Assembly: GCA_025454445.1 (NCBI GenBank)
Contig: JALOOK010000065.1
Span: 1-17,825 of the forward strand
Direction: 5' to 3'
Length of the DNA: 17,825 bases
Source of the DNA: Oscillatoria sp. Prado101
GTDB taxonomy: Bacteria; Cyanobacteriota; Cyanobacteriia; Cyanobacteriales; Oscillatoriaceae
Shown: positions 1 through 7,040 of the stretch, piece after piece
Numbering within the stretch: position 1 is the first letter of the stretch
How the letters are laid out: the number at the start of each line of letters is the position of its first letter
Notes under the pieces: model-generated
The model's database searches: none
What the model saw: only the letters and a program-made list of their open reading frames with translations
What the model was told of the DNA's origin: nothing
Program-made: the position numbers and the translations under genes

Positions 1-271
1 GAATCGCCCCCCCATCGATTCGGTCAATTTGCCCGTCAATCGGTTTGACAGCGGAACTTTCTGCCCCCAAGGTGGCATCGGGCGCAATCTGGGCTGCAGC
101 GCTATTACCACATAACAGTGTAAACGTCAAGGCTAAACCGGCTAAAGTTAAATCTTTAGTTAAATCTTTTTTTTGCCGAAAGCCAACTCCACCAAGCTCC
201 CAGGCTTCCCCTAGGAATGCCTTGCAGGTTAGGGAAAGCGTTTTTTGCCTTTTTTGAGTCATCCTGAGCAT
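1..271 (-). CDS. Two-partner-secretion (filamentous haemagglutinin-like) exoprotein, N-terminal fragment
   Basis: Partial gene: the first 90 codons are present and the rest lies beyond the left edge. Translation from ATG at 271 gives a basic N-terminus (MLRMTQKRQK), an extended signal region with a hydrophobic core (LTLAGLALTFTLLCGNSAAAQ), then IAPDATLGAESS, ending RIDGGAI at the edge. A signal peptide ending AAAQ, then I-x-P-D-x-T-L-G and a later RI(D)GG, is the hallmark of the haemagglutination-activity (TPS) domain in cyanobacterial secreted proteins. These cross the outer membrane through a TpsB/FhaC-type partner, not visible here. The start is supported by a perfect AGGAGG five bases upstream; an internal ATG at 262 is a weaker alternative. 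The identity of the C-terminal part (adhesin, toxin or other) cannot be judged. Family call confident, function inferred. Confidence 0.8.
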   Translation of the reverse strand, partial: MLRMTQKRQKTLSLTCKAFLGEAWELGGVGFRQKKDLTKDLTLAGLALTFTLLCGNSAAAQIAPDATLGAESSAVKPIDGQIDRIDGGAI

Positions 272-276
272 TTGTA

Positions 277-282
277 CCTCCT
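277..282 (-). promoter_or_regulatory. Shine-Dalgarno of the TPS exoprotein gene
   Basis: The minus strand reads AGGAGG five bases before the ATG at 271. It decides the start of the edge-truncated exoprotein gene. Confidence 0.75.
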
Positions 283-462
283 AAAAGACAGTCGTTCTCG
301 CTTCCGGGAGCATTCCACTTTTGAATCCGGGAGCATGTACGAACGCCGAATGTCGCGTCTTTACAATTCGCCCGCGCCGGCGTGTATCGTGTTTTTACAG
401 TTGCCATTTCGCGCTCGCCTGTTTACCAGCAAAAGTGTTACGCACTCTCCGGTGACAATCTC

Positions 463-471
463 AGTATAGCA
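463..471 (-). promoter_or_regulatory. Candidate extended -10 promoter for the TPS gene
   Basis: The minus strand reads TGCTATACT, an extended -10 (TG-n-TATACT), about 190 bases upstream of the TPS start. No good -35 hexamer lies 16-18 bases further up, as expected if the extended -10 compensates. The same string, with similar flanks, sits upstream of gyrB. The long leader (272 to about 456) contains no gene I can support. Inferred from sequence only. Confidence 0.4.
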
Positions 472-606
472 CAAAGCAGCCAGTAAAAATACTGAAATCG
501 GCTGCCAGACGGGAAAATTTAATTTATCGAAACTTCATGGTAAGTGCGAGAATTTTATTTGTATCTTTACACAACTTTTTTTTGCTTTTTGTATCGTTAT
601 AAGTAT

Positions 607-631
607 GAACGGTTAACACTATTAACCGTTC
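607..631. promoter_or_regulatory. Perfect 10-bp inverted repeat, operator- or hairpin-like
   Basis: GAACGGTTAA and TTAACCGTTC face each other across a 5-base spacer (CACTA), 24 bases upstream of the ATG at 656. The preceding A/T-rich stretch (540-603) could hold a promoter, but I see no convincing hexamer pair. It could be a repressor operator or an RNA hairpin; it lacks a T-run, so it is a poor intrinsic terminator. Confidence 0.4.
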
Positions 632-655
632 GCACACTCACCGGCAGGTGAATTT

Positions 656-930
656 ATGCGTCTACTGTCCTTTCTTCTACTGCGCTCCGTGCGTCAGTGG
701 CTCGACCGAGTGGAGATTCGCAACCGTCTAGTTGCTCGGTTTCTCTGCAAGCTTATTCCGGCGCAGTGCCCTTTCCAGCGCGACATTAAACTTTTAGGTT
801 GCCCGGTGCTGCACATTCCACCTCTGTGCCAAGCTGAATTCGCTTTACCAGGAACTGATTGCCCTTCGATACACGCGCCCTCTGCTATCTCGTTGATCAG
901 TGCGGCGCGGACACCCAAGATTTTTCCTGA
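656..930 (+). pseudogene. Mo-dependent nitrogenase C-terminal-domain (Mo-nitro_C) protein, two frameshifts
   Basis: From ATG 656 (AGGTG five bases upstream) the reading is MRLLSFLLLRSVRQWLDRVE, then IRNRLVARFLCKLIPAQCPF and RDIKLLGCPVLHIPPLC. This matches my memory of the small cyanobacterial Mo-nitro_C proteins (RxWLDxIEIRNxxxARFLCKLIPxQCPFERDI...HIPPLCKLNPLY). At about 829 one extra base shifts the frame; the family sequence resumes as KLNSLYQELIALRYTR. At about 871-876 a second extra base shifts again to ALCYLVDQCGADTQDFS and TGA at 928-930. Removing both bases gives a 90-residue protein of normal family length, so the 275-bp gene is two +1 insertions away from intact. Read without correction it runs on in the wrong frame to 1009. 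The function of Mo-nitro_C proteins is not well defined. Either a recent pseudogene or assembly errors. Confidence 0.72.
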
Positions 931-1123
931 ATCAGAGATAGCAGGACTTATGATTTTATTTCACCGCTCGTCAGGACGAAGGCCGAGCCATTTTAGATTT
1001 TTTATATAGCACTAACTCAAGTTGCTACTTACCAGTGAGTCAGGTGAGATCCCCCCCCTAGCCTGGGCGTTTCTGGGCGGGCTCCGCAGGATCTACGAAT
1101 TCTTTAAGGATATATATCCCGTA

Positions 1124-1144
1124 GGACAGGCGTCTCGCCTGTCC
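1124..1144. repeat. GGACAGGCG palindromic repeat, copy 1
   Basis: Arms GGACAGGCG and CGCCTGTCC around a TCT loop: a 9-bp perfect stem. Related hairpins occur at 1185-1205, 14018-14030, 14808-14820 and 16068-16086. This is a dispersed intergenic palindrome family. Confidence 0.7.
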
Positions 1145-1184
1145 CCAGTCCATTACTGAGCTGTCCATTGCCACACACCTCGCA

Positions 1185-1205
1185 GGACAGGCGTCTAGCC
1201 TGTCC
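1185..1205. repeat. GGACAGGCG palindromic repeat, copy 2
   Basis: Arms GGACAGGC and GCCTGTCC around GTCTA, 19 bases beyond the stop of ho1 on the minus strand. It could form the 3' hairpin of the ho1 transcript, but there is no U-run. The remaining intergenic DNA from 931 to 1223 holds nothing else I can support. Confidence 0.65.
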
Positions 1206-1223
1206 CAAAGGCTTTTTCACGGA

Positions 1224-1940
1224 TTAATCTGCTGTGGCCAATTCCGTGCTGCCGCGCGTGCGCCGGCGAGTCAAAGTATTAAACAGCATCTGGCCAATAG
1301 CTAGGATTAAGTTGCCTTCCAGTTCATTGAACATCTTCATGTTCATGCCAAAGGCAGCATTGGCCTCATCGACAATTTGGTCAGCGTTGGCTTCATCCAC
1401 CGGCAAGTCGTCCATAGCCTGCCGGTAGCTGGCTTTGAACACCTTCTCGTCGGGAATGTCCTGGAATTCGTAGAAAGCCGTCCCTTGTCCATCTGCCAAA
1501 TTCATCGCCTGTTGGGCAATCTTCTTGAGAATTTGGCCACCGGACAGGTCGCCCAGGTAGCGGGTGTAGGAGTGGGCCACAAGCAGTTCCGGCGCGGTGT
1601 TGGAGACGTCCCGAATCCGCTGCACATAAGCTTGACCTGCCGGTGAGGGAGCCACGTGCTCGCGCCAGTTGGCACCGAAGTAGAACTGCAAGTCTTGCTC
1701 CAAGCTGCTCTTGCGGTTCAGCTGCGGGAAGTAGATTTTCGACAGGATGGGGTGATTGCGGTGGCGCTCCATCTCTTCTTCCATTGCGGAGTAGACGAAA
1801 TAGAGATTGGCCACCAGCTTGCGGTAAGAGGTCTTCTCGACGACGCCTTTTAAGAAGCACTTGACAAAACCGACATTTTCTGCCATGCTGTGGGACTTTT
1901 TGGTGCCCTCACGCAATTTGGTCGCTAGATTAGAGGTCAT
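1224..1940 (-). CDS. ho1: Heme oxygenase (biliverdin-producing)
   Basis: 238 residues starting MTSNLATKLREGTKKSHSMA, essentially the length of Synechocystis HO1 (about 240). Heme oxygenase cleaves heme to biliverdin IXalpha, CO and iron using reduced ferredoxin; in cyanobacteria this is the first committed step to phycobilins and phytochrome chromophores, in the cytosol. The proximal heme ligand is His17 (KKSHSMAENVGF), and the flexible distal-helix glycine motif GDLSGGQ is at 130-136 after AHSYTRYLGDL. The ATG at 1940 is chosen because family members start at this MT/SSNLATKLREGTKK. The frame stays open upstream to 2009, but that extension (MGGFLGFGRL...) is not family-like. The RBS is weak (GAG-rich, TTGAGAAATTTAGC before ATG). 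It stands alone between repeats. Identity is nearly certain; whether it is the constitutive or the low-oxygen paralogue cannot be told here. Confidence 0.96.
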   Translation of the reverse strand: MTSNLATKLREGTKKSHSMAENVGFVKCFLKGVVEKTSYRKLVANLYFVYSAMEEEMERHRNHPILSKIYFPQLNRKSSLEQDLQFYFGANWREHVAPSPAGQAYVQRIRDVSNTAPELLVAHSYTRYLGDLSGGQILKKIAQQAMNLADGQGTAFYEFQDIPDEKVFKASYRQAMDDLPVDEANADQIVDEANAAFGMNMKMFNELEGNLILAIGQMLFNTLTRRRTRGSTELATAD

Positions 1941-2045
1941 GCTAAATTTCTCAACACTAAAATCGACGGCTGGAGTGTTAAGGCGGCCAAAGCCCAAAAA
2001 CCCACCCAAGAATTTTAGATTAAGGCTATTTGATGAGAAATTACG

Positions 2046-2059
2046 TTAAGAATTCTTAA
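2046..2059. promoter_or_regulatory. 14-bp perfect palindrome upstream of ho1
   Basis: TTAAGAATTCTTAA, about 105 bases upstream of the ho1 ATG, in the region where its promoter should be. It could be an operator or chance AT-rich symmetry. No clear -35/-10 pair was recognised in 1941-2060. Confidence 0.25.
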
Positions 2060-2082
2060 GCAGCCGGCCAGCATGGCTCGGG

Positions 2083-2156
2083 GGTGGGGCATGGGGCACC
2101 GGGCATGGGGCATAGGGCACCGGGCATGGGGCACCGGGCATGGGGCGTCGGGCATT
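2083..2156. repeat. Short tandem G-rich repeats (GGGCACCGGGCATGG type)
   Basis: About five imperfect units built from GGGCATGG and GGGCACC run through this stretch. Low-complexity intergenic arrays of this kind (STRR-like) are typical of filamentous cyanobacteria. Related strings occur at 13018-13165 and 16156-16221. Confidence 0.7.
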
Positions 2157-2178
2157 GCTCATCCTCCCGCATAAAGCC

Positions 2179-2317
2179 AGAAACCCGGTTTCTAGAAGAA
2201 ACCGGGTTTCTCAGTCGGAGTCAGAAACCCGGTTTCTAGAAGAAACCGGGTTTCTCAGTCGGAGTCAGAAACCCGGTTTCTAGAAGAAACCGGGTTTCTC
2301 GGGTTTCTCAGTCGGGA
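2179..2317. repeat. Three tandem 44-bp units of the AGAAACCCGGTTTCT palindrome
   Basis: Each unit is AGAAACCCGGTTTCT, a 3-base loop, and its exact complement AGAAACCGGGTTTCT (15-bp perfect stem), followed by an 11-base spacer CAGTCGGAGTC. Units start at 2179, 2223 and 2267. A partial duplication of the last arm fills 2300-2317. The array begins four bases past the gyrB stop and probably acts as 3' hairpins for gyrB mRNA. The same palindrome recurs at 8045-8077 and 13567-13895. Confidence 0.9.
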
Positions 2318-2320
2318 AGG

Positions 2321-5300
2321 TTAGATATCCAAGTCGGTGAGGTTGAGTTTGGGCCCGTAGGTTTCGATGAACTCGCGGCGAGGGCCAACCCGGTCGCCCA
2401 TCAGGATGGTAAAGATCCGGTCGGCTTCCGCCGCATCCTCAATTTCCACCCGCTTGAAGGTGCGGGTTTCCGGGTTCATGGTCGTTTCCCACAGCTGAAC
2501 CGGCATCATTTCACCCAAACCTTTGAACCGCTGGATAGTGTAGTTGGCATTCGCCGGCAGCTGGCTGATGTGCTCTTGCAGTTCGCGGTCGCTATAGCAG
2601 TAGTGATGGCTGCGCCCCCGCTCGACTTTATAGAGGGGAGGGCAGGCAATATAGATGTAGCCCTGATCTACGAGCGAGCGCTGGTAGCGGTAGAAGAACG
2701 TCAGCAGCAGCGTGCGGATGTGGGCCCCATCAACATCCGCGTCCGTATTTTTCGCGCAAACTCCGCCAGTGCCGCAGACGAAGTTTTCATCCCCTTCTAC
2801 TGAGAAATCGTAAACAAAATCACCGACCAGTTCAACTTCCTCAGCAGAAACCACTTTCAGACCCATCAAATCATCGCTGACCGGCACAAAGTCTTGCGCT
2901 TTGCGACTGGGGCGTGCCAAAAGCGCTTCCAGTTTGCCGGCATTAGAATGGCGCTGCCAAATCTGCCGGCATTCCTCAATCTGCTCTTTACCACAAATCG
3001 CGATCGTGTAATAGGGATGCCGCGTTTGAATCGGGGCGTCAGGAGCCGAGGGAGGCTGGTGGTGAGCGGTACTTGCAATTAAGCCCAGCTGTCCGAAGAC
3101 ATAGAGCAAGCCATCCTTAAGGGTTGCCGAGTTGGTTGTAAACGACAGATTATGGCCCGCTGTTGTGCCGTCACCCAGGAAATAGCCCTCTAAAAAGGCA
3201 AGTTGAAGCTCCTCCGAGAGGCTGAATAAAATATCTGGCAGCTGCTTTTCGTGAGCCAGCTTGCCCAAACCCCAGGCTTTCAGCAATCGCGCTGCTGCCA
3301 CACTGTGGAAATAGAGTTTGATGCCGTCGCTTTCAGGGTCGTTATAGCAGCGTGGCGTTTCACCGAAAACAGCCTCAATAACAGCCTTGAGTTCCGGGAA
3401 GAATCCCTCATCCTTCTTGCCCAAGTTGAGACTGACTTGATGCTGGCTCAAGCTGCCTTCAGCAACATACCAGCCCAAAAACCACATCAACTCACGAGTG
3501 ACCGGTAAATAGCGGGCAAATGCCTTGTTGCTGTGCGCCCGGGGCGCAATCCGCACGTCCTCGCCAAGTGAAGCCAGTTCGCTGGGGGTGAAATACGAAA
3601 CAGGCTTGTAGCAGCTGACTTCCCGCCAGCGGGCATTTTTGCTGGTATCGTCTTGGGAAAGCAGCTCGTCAATCTTCGATGGCAGCGTTTGGTAAACGAT
3701 GCTGTCGTTCCCGCCAATCGCATCAAGGTAGCGCAAGAATTCCGGCAAAGTGGGCCGGTTGACGCCCCGCTCCCAGTCACTGACGGTAATCGGCTGTCTC
3801 ACACCAACTGAGGCTGCAATTTGCATCTGGCTCAGTCCAGCTTCCTGACGCTGGGCGACCAGCTGCTCCCACCCTTGTGAGTTCAGGTAAATTCGCGGCT
3901 CGCTCCACCCCTCTGGCTGTTTGACTTTGGCCAAAACGCGCTGGCTCGCCACCCGCCGCACGTCCTCACCTTGCAGGTAGAGTCCGTCAGTTAAACCGGC
4001 ACGGTAGAGCGTTTTCAGCAAATCAATCCGGGTTGGGCTCTCCGTTGGGCGCGGGATGCGCCGAGTCGCAACGAGGAGGTCGCCCGGGCGGATTTCGTTG
4101 CCTTTCTTGAGAATGACTTCACCCTTCTCAAAGACAAAAACGCTGTGGGATGAGGTTACTTTGATGGAGCGGTTGTAGCGGGTGGTGATTTTGTACATCG
4201 GCTCCTCATGGCCGTGACGGATCACCGCTTTCAGGGGCCGAAACCGGGTCGCGTGAGTGACAGGATCGAAGGAGATAACGCGGTAGCGTTCGGTTGTGCG
4301 CCGCCCTTCAATACAGTCATCAATAAATTTGCCAATTTCGACAAATTCTGTCTGCCCTGTATCGTCCATCACCAGGGTGGGTTCGTCGCCGGCGACGCTC
4401 ATGATCACGATCCGGTGATAGCGCAGTTGGGAGGCGTCGAACTCTTCACCTTTTACCCCCAGTCCGAGGGCGGTAATAAGTGCTTGGATTTCGGTATTCT
4501 TGTAGATTTTGGAGTCATCGGTTTTCTCGATGTTCAGGATTTTCCCGCGCAGGGGCAGGATGGCTTGGAAGCGGCGATCTCGTCCTTGCTTGGCGCTGTT
4601 GTGGACGAACACGCCACTGGCCAGCGCAAAGTTATGGGTATTTGGAACTTCGATATCGTAAACGTCGATCCGTTCCTCCAGGCGTTCGACAGACACAACG
4701 CGGTGGTTGTAGTTCCGAACGGCTTCACGGGCTCGCGATTCGTCCCCTTCAAAGTACCGCCGGCAAAAGGTATCAAAGCGCAAGATGGACTTGTCTTTTG
4801 TTGTGAGGCGGTAGGCCCGATAGGCATCGGGGTCGAGTGTGCCTAGCTCAACTTCAATTTGCTTGAGAGCGGCAAGAGTTTTGCGATAGTAGGTTTGGTG
4901 CAGCGCCGCAGAGCGCTTGGCGCGGAATTCCGGCGTCCACTGTTGTTGAGTCTTTTCTCGCCGCCACTCTAACAGATTCTCATTTTGCCATTGCTCTTTA
5001 GCGCGGTGCGAATGAGTCTCCCGCGCTTCAGGATTCTTGGCAAAATGATTGCGAACACGCTCAGCCTGCGCTTGACAGTTCGCGGCGTCCCTCCAATATT
5101 CTTGCTGCGCGTTATTGAGTTTGTTGAAATCAATATGGTGGCAGCGATCGCCGTTTGCAAGCGTATAAACACCTTGCCAGCGGTTGTCCCAGTCCGCTAC
5201 AAGGTGGGTGAACAGCCAAGAATCTGAACGCGGGTTCCAAACCATCTCGTAACCATCAATGGTTATCCCCGATTCGCTCTTGTCAGACAGCTTCCGGTAG

Positions 5301-6913
5301 AGCGGCATCAGGGAATCATCAGGGGTTAGCGATGCCGCTGGCTTATAAGTGCCATCCCGCAACATGAAAAGGTGATCGGGCGTGCAGACAAGCGCTGAAC
5401 CGCTATCTAATGTCACCTTGATGACTTCAGCACTGGCCTTAGTCATCCGGGGGTTGATGATGCGCTCTATCCCAATGTTCCCGTCCTGGCGAATGGTGTA
5501 GCAAAAATGCTCTTTGCCCTGCGCTTGTTCAGCTACAATTTCTTTGAAGCTGAGCGATCGCCCGTCAGCCAAAGCAACAAGTGTGTCTCCGGAGAAACAG
5601 CCGGATGCGCTATCGCCTTCCACGATGTAAATCTCAGATTCAGCCGGATCTCTTGAGCTGCAATCCGCTAATTTACCGGGCAGAGGTGAGGATTCCAGCA
5701 CGGATTTGCGCCGCACTAATTCCCGGGCGTGACGCGCGGCTTCTGCGGCTTTGAATGCTTGGATAGCTTTTTCTAAAATCGCGTCCGCTATGTTGGGCCG
5801 GAATTCCAGATACTCGCTGAGCGCTTCGCCGACTAGGGAGTCCACAATTCCCCGCACTTCGGTGTTGCCGAGTTTGGTTTTGGTTTGGCCTTCAAATTCC
5901 GGATCTGGCACTTTGACGGAAATCACGCCGGTCAAGCCTTCGCGGATGTTTTCACCGGCCAGGTTGGCTTCGTTGTCTTTGAGTTTGTTGCGCTTGCGGG
6001 CGGTTGTGTTCAGGGTGCGCGTCAGCACGGCTTTCAGCCCTTCCATGTGGGTGCCGCCGTCGATGGTGCGGATGTTGTTGGCAAAGCCGAGCAAGTTGTC
6101 CGTATAGGCGTCAACGCACCACTGCAGCGCCACTTCTATCTGTATGCTGTTGCGCTCTCCCTGGATGTAGATGATTTCTTCATGCAGGGGCTGCTTGTCG
6201 GCGTTCATGTAGGCGATGTACTCGCGGATGCCGCCTTGATAGCAGTAGGTTTCGACTCGCGGTTCGCTGCTTTTGAGCAGTTCCAGCCGGCTGTCGGTAA
6301 AGGTAATTTTCACACCGGCATTCAGGTACGCCAGCTCCCGCAGGCGACCGGCCAGGGTGGTGTAGTCAAATTCTGTGTCGGTGGTGAATATCTGGGCGTC
6401 CGGTTTGAAGCTGACAGAGGTGCCGGTGCGGTTTTCTTTGCTAGACTTGGATTTTAGCTCGCTGACCGGCACGCCGCGCTCGTAGCGCTGGCTGTGGACT
6501 TTCTTGTCCCGCCAGACGGTGACTTCCACCCACTCGGACAGGGCGTTGACCACTGAAATCCCGACTCCGTGCAGCCCCCCGGACACTTTGTAGCCGCCAC
6601 CGCCAAATTTCCCGCCGGCATGCAAGACGGTCATCACGGTTTCCAGTGCCGATTTGCCTGTTTTCGAGTGCGTGTCTGTGGGAATCCCCCGCCCGTCGTC
6701 GGTGACGCTCACTGAACCGTCCGCATTCAGCTCGACTTCGATGTGGGTGCAGTAGCCCGCCAGCGCCTCGTCGATCGAGTTGTCCACGACCTCGTACACT
6801 AGATGGTGCAGCCCTCGCGGGCCCGTGGTGCCAATGTACATCCCCGGTCGTTTGCGGACGGCTTCCAACCCTTCCAAAACCTGAATCTGATCGGCGCTAT
6901 AACTGCCCGTCAT
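2321..6913 (-). CDS. gyrB: DNA gyrase subunit B precursor with two inteins
   Basis: 1530-residue precursor; removing two inteins (334 and 551 residues) leaves 645 residues, normal for cyanobacterial GyrB. GyrB drives ATP-dependent negative supercoiling with GyrA. Extein landmarks: GHKL ATPase (EVVDNSIDEA 41-50, TDDGRGIP 71-78, GGLHGVG 112-118), TOPRIM (EGDSASG 432-438; DADVDGAH 1391-1398), QRFKGLGEM 1461-1469, C-terminus LTDLDI. EGDSASG differs from the usual EGDSAGG. The start MTGSYSADQIQVLEGLEAVR fits the family; an upstream in-frame ATG at 7054 would add 47 residues unlike GyrB and overlap miaA. AGGAG lies ten bases before the ATG. Intein 1 interrupts the catalytic-Glu motif and intein 2 the Mg-binding DxDxD motif, so the unspliced protein should be inactive. 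The gene is divergent from miaA and followed by three palindromes. Confidence 0.97.
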   Translation of the reverse strand: MTGSYSADQIQVLEGLEAVRKRPGMYIGTTGPRGLHHLVYEVVDNSIDEALAGYCTHIEVELNADGSVSVTDDGRGIPTDTHSKTGKSALETVMTVLHAGGKFGGGGYKVSGGLHGVGISVVNALSEWVEVTVWRDKKVHSQRYERGVPVSELKSKSSKENRTGTSVSFKPDAQIFTTDTEFDYTTLAGRLRELAYLNAGVKITFTDSRLELLKSSEPRVETYCYQGGIREYIAYMNADKQPLHEEIIYIQGERNSIQIEVALQWCVDAYTDNLLGFANNIRTIDGGTHMEGLKAVLTRTLNTTARKRNKLKDNEANLAGENIREGLTGVISVKVPDPEFEGQTKTKLGNTEVRGIVDSLVGEALSEYLEFRPNIADAILEKAIQAFKAAEAARHARELVRRKSVLESSPLPGKLADCSSRDPAESEIYIVEGDSASGCFSGDTLVALADGRSLSFKEIVAEQAQGKEHFCYTIRQDGNIGIERIINPRMTKASAEVIKVTLDSGSALVCTPDHLFMLRDGTYKPAASLTPDDSLMPLYRKLSDKSESGITIDGYEMVWNPRSDSWLFTHLVADWDNRWQGVYTLANGDRCHHIDFNKLNNAQQEYWRDAANCQAQAERVRNHFAKNPEARETHSHRAKEQWQNENLLEWRREKTQQQWTPEFRAKRSAALHQTYYRKTLAALKQIEVELGTLDPDAYRAYRLTTKDKSILRFDTFCRRYFEGDESRAREAVRNYNHRVVSVERLEERIDVYDIEVPNTHNFALASGVFVHNSAKQGRDRRFQAILPLRGKILNIEKTDDSKIYKNTEIQALITALGLGVKGEEFDASQLRYHRIVIMSVAGDEPTLVMDDTGQTEFVEIGKFIDDCIEGRRTTERYRVISFDPVTHATRFRPLKAVIRHGHEEPMYKITTRYNRSIKVTSSHSVFVFEKGEVILKKGNEIRPGDLLVATRRIPRPTESPTRIDLLKTLYRAGLTDGLYLQGEDVRRVASQRVLAKVKQPEGWSEPRIYLNSQGWEQLVAQRQEAGLSQMQIAASVGVRQPITVSDWERGVNRPTLPEFLRYLDAIGGNDSIVYQTLPSKIDELLSQDDTSKNARWREVSCYKPVSYFTPSELASLGEDVRIAPRAHSNKAFARYLPVTRELMWFLGWYVAEGSLSQHQVSLNLGKKDEGFFPELKAVIEAVFGETPRCYNDPESDGIKLYFHSVAAARLLKAWGLGKLAHEKQLPDILFSLSEELQLAFLEGYFLGDGTTAGHNLSFTTNSATLKDGLLYVFGQLGLIASTAHHQPPSAPDAPIQTRHPYYTIAICGKEQIEECRQIWQRHSNAGKLEALLARPSRKAQDFVPVSDDLMGLKVVSAEEVELVGDFVYDFSVEGDENFVCGTGGVCAKNTDADVDGAHIRTLLLTFFYRYQRSLVDQGYIYIACPPLYKVERGRSHHYCYSDRELQEHISQLPANANYTIQRFKGLGEMMPVQLWETTMNPETRTFKRVEIEDAAEADRIFTILMGDRVGPRREFIETYGPKLNLTDLDI
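2747..4399 (-). other. Intein 2 of GyrB: LAGLIDADG and HTH, inserted before TDADVDGAH
   Basis: Precursor residues 839-1389 (551 aa) between extein RIVIM and TDADVDGAH. Hint-domain signs: residue 1 is Ser (SVAGDEPTLV); block B is VTSSHSVFV with T920 and H923; block F is VYDFSVEGDENFVCGTGG; the terminus is VCAKN followed by Thr. The penultimate residue is Lys where most inteins have His, although Lys is known in some. Endonuclease: LAGLIDADG motif 1 FLGWYVAEG (1145-1153) and motif 2 FLEGYFLGDG (1240-1249), both with the acidic residue, so it may be active. Between the N-terminal Hint part and the endonuclease, residues about 1014-1068 look like an XRE-type helix-turn-helix (LSQMQIAASVGVRQPITVSD, then WERG), possibly part of target-DNA recognition. 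Splicing activity is inferred from the intact gyrB frame. Confidence 0.92.
4598..5599 (-). other. Intein 1 of GyrB: Ssp GyrB-type with deleted HNH endonuclease
   Basis: Precursor residues 439-772 (334 aa) between extein EGDSASG and SAKQGRDRRFQ. It starts CFSGDTLVALADGRSL (Cys1), has block B CTPDHLFML (T511, H514), and ends NFALASGVFVHN followed by Ser, all canonical. It closely resembles the Synechocystis GyrB intein, which as I recall is about 435 residues. The difference is an internal loss: CHHIDFNKLNN (591-601) passes straight into AQQEYWRDAANC. In the Synechocystis intein I recall about 100 more residues here, including the rest of the HNH motif. NUMOD-like repeats (QWQNENLLEWRREKTQQQWT) remain. 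It is therefore probably splicing-competent but homing-dead. The size comparison is from memory. Confidence 0.93.
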
Positions 6914-6978
6914 ACCAAAATAGCTCCTATACCTGGATTTGAAGCCTTGTGGACTTCTCAATGAAAAATCACAATCAA

Positions 6979-6987
6979 AGTATAGCA
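6979..6987 (-). promoter_or_regulatory. Candidate extended -10 promoter of gyrB
   Basis: The minus strand reads TGCTATACT about 66 bases upstream of the gyrB ATG, giving a leader of about 60 bases. No strong -35 is present. The flanks resemble those of the same motif upstream of the TPS gene at 463. The 127-bp region 6914-7040 must also serve miaA, for which I could not pick a convincing promoter. Confidence 0.45.
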
Positions 6988-7040
6988 CAACAGTGTTGCC
7001 GCCGAAAAGAAACCTTTCTCCAGTAAAATTTTTATAGGGG

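Noticed and set aside
1941..2009. 23-residue N-terminal extension of heme oxygenase
   Set aside because: Family members start at M(T/S)SNLATKL; the extension has no family resemblance.
4208..4846. 212-residue plus-strand open frame opposite gyrB
   Set aside because: Antisense to the gyrB intein/extein coding sequence, which has clear homology; no ribosome-binding site or motif of its own.
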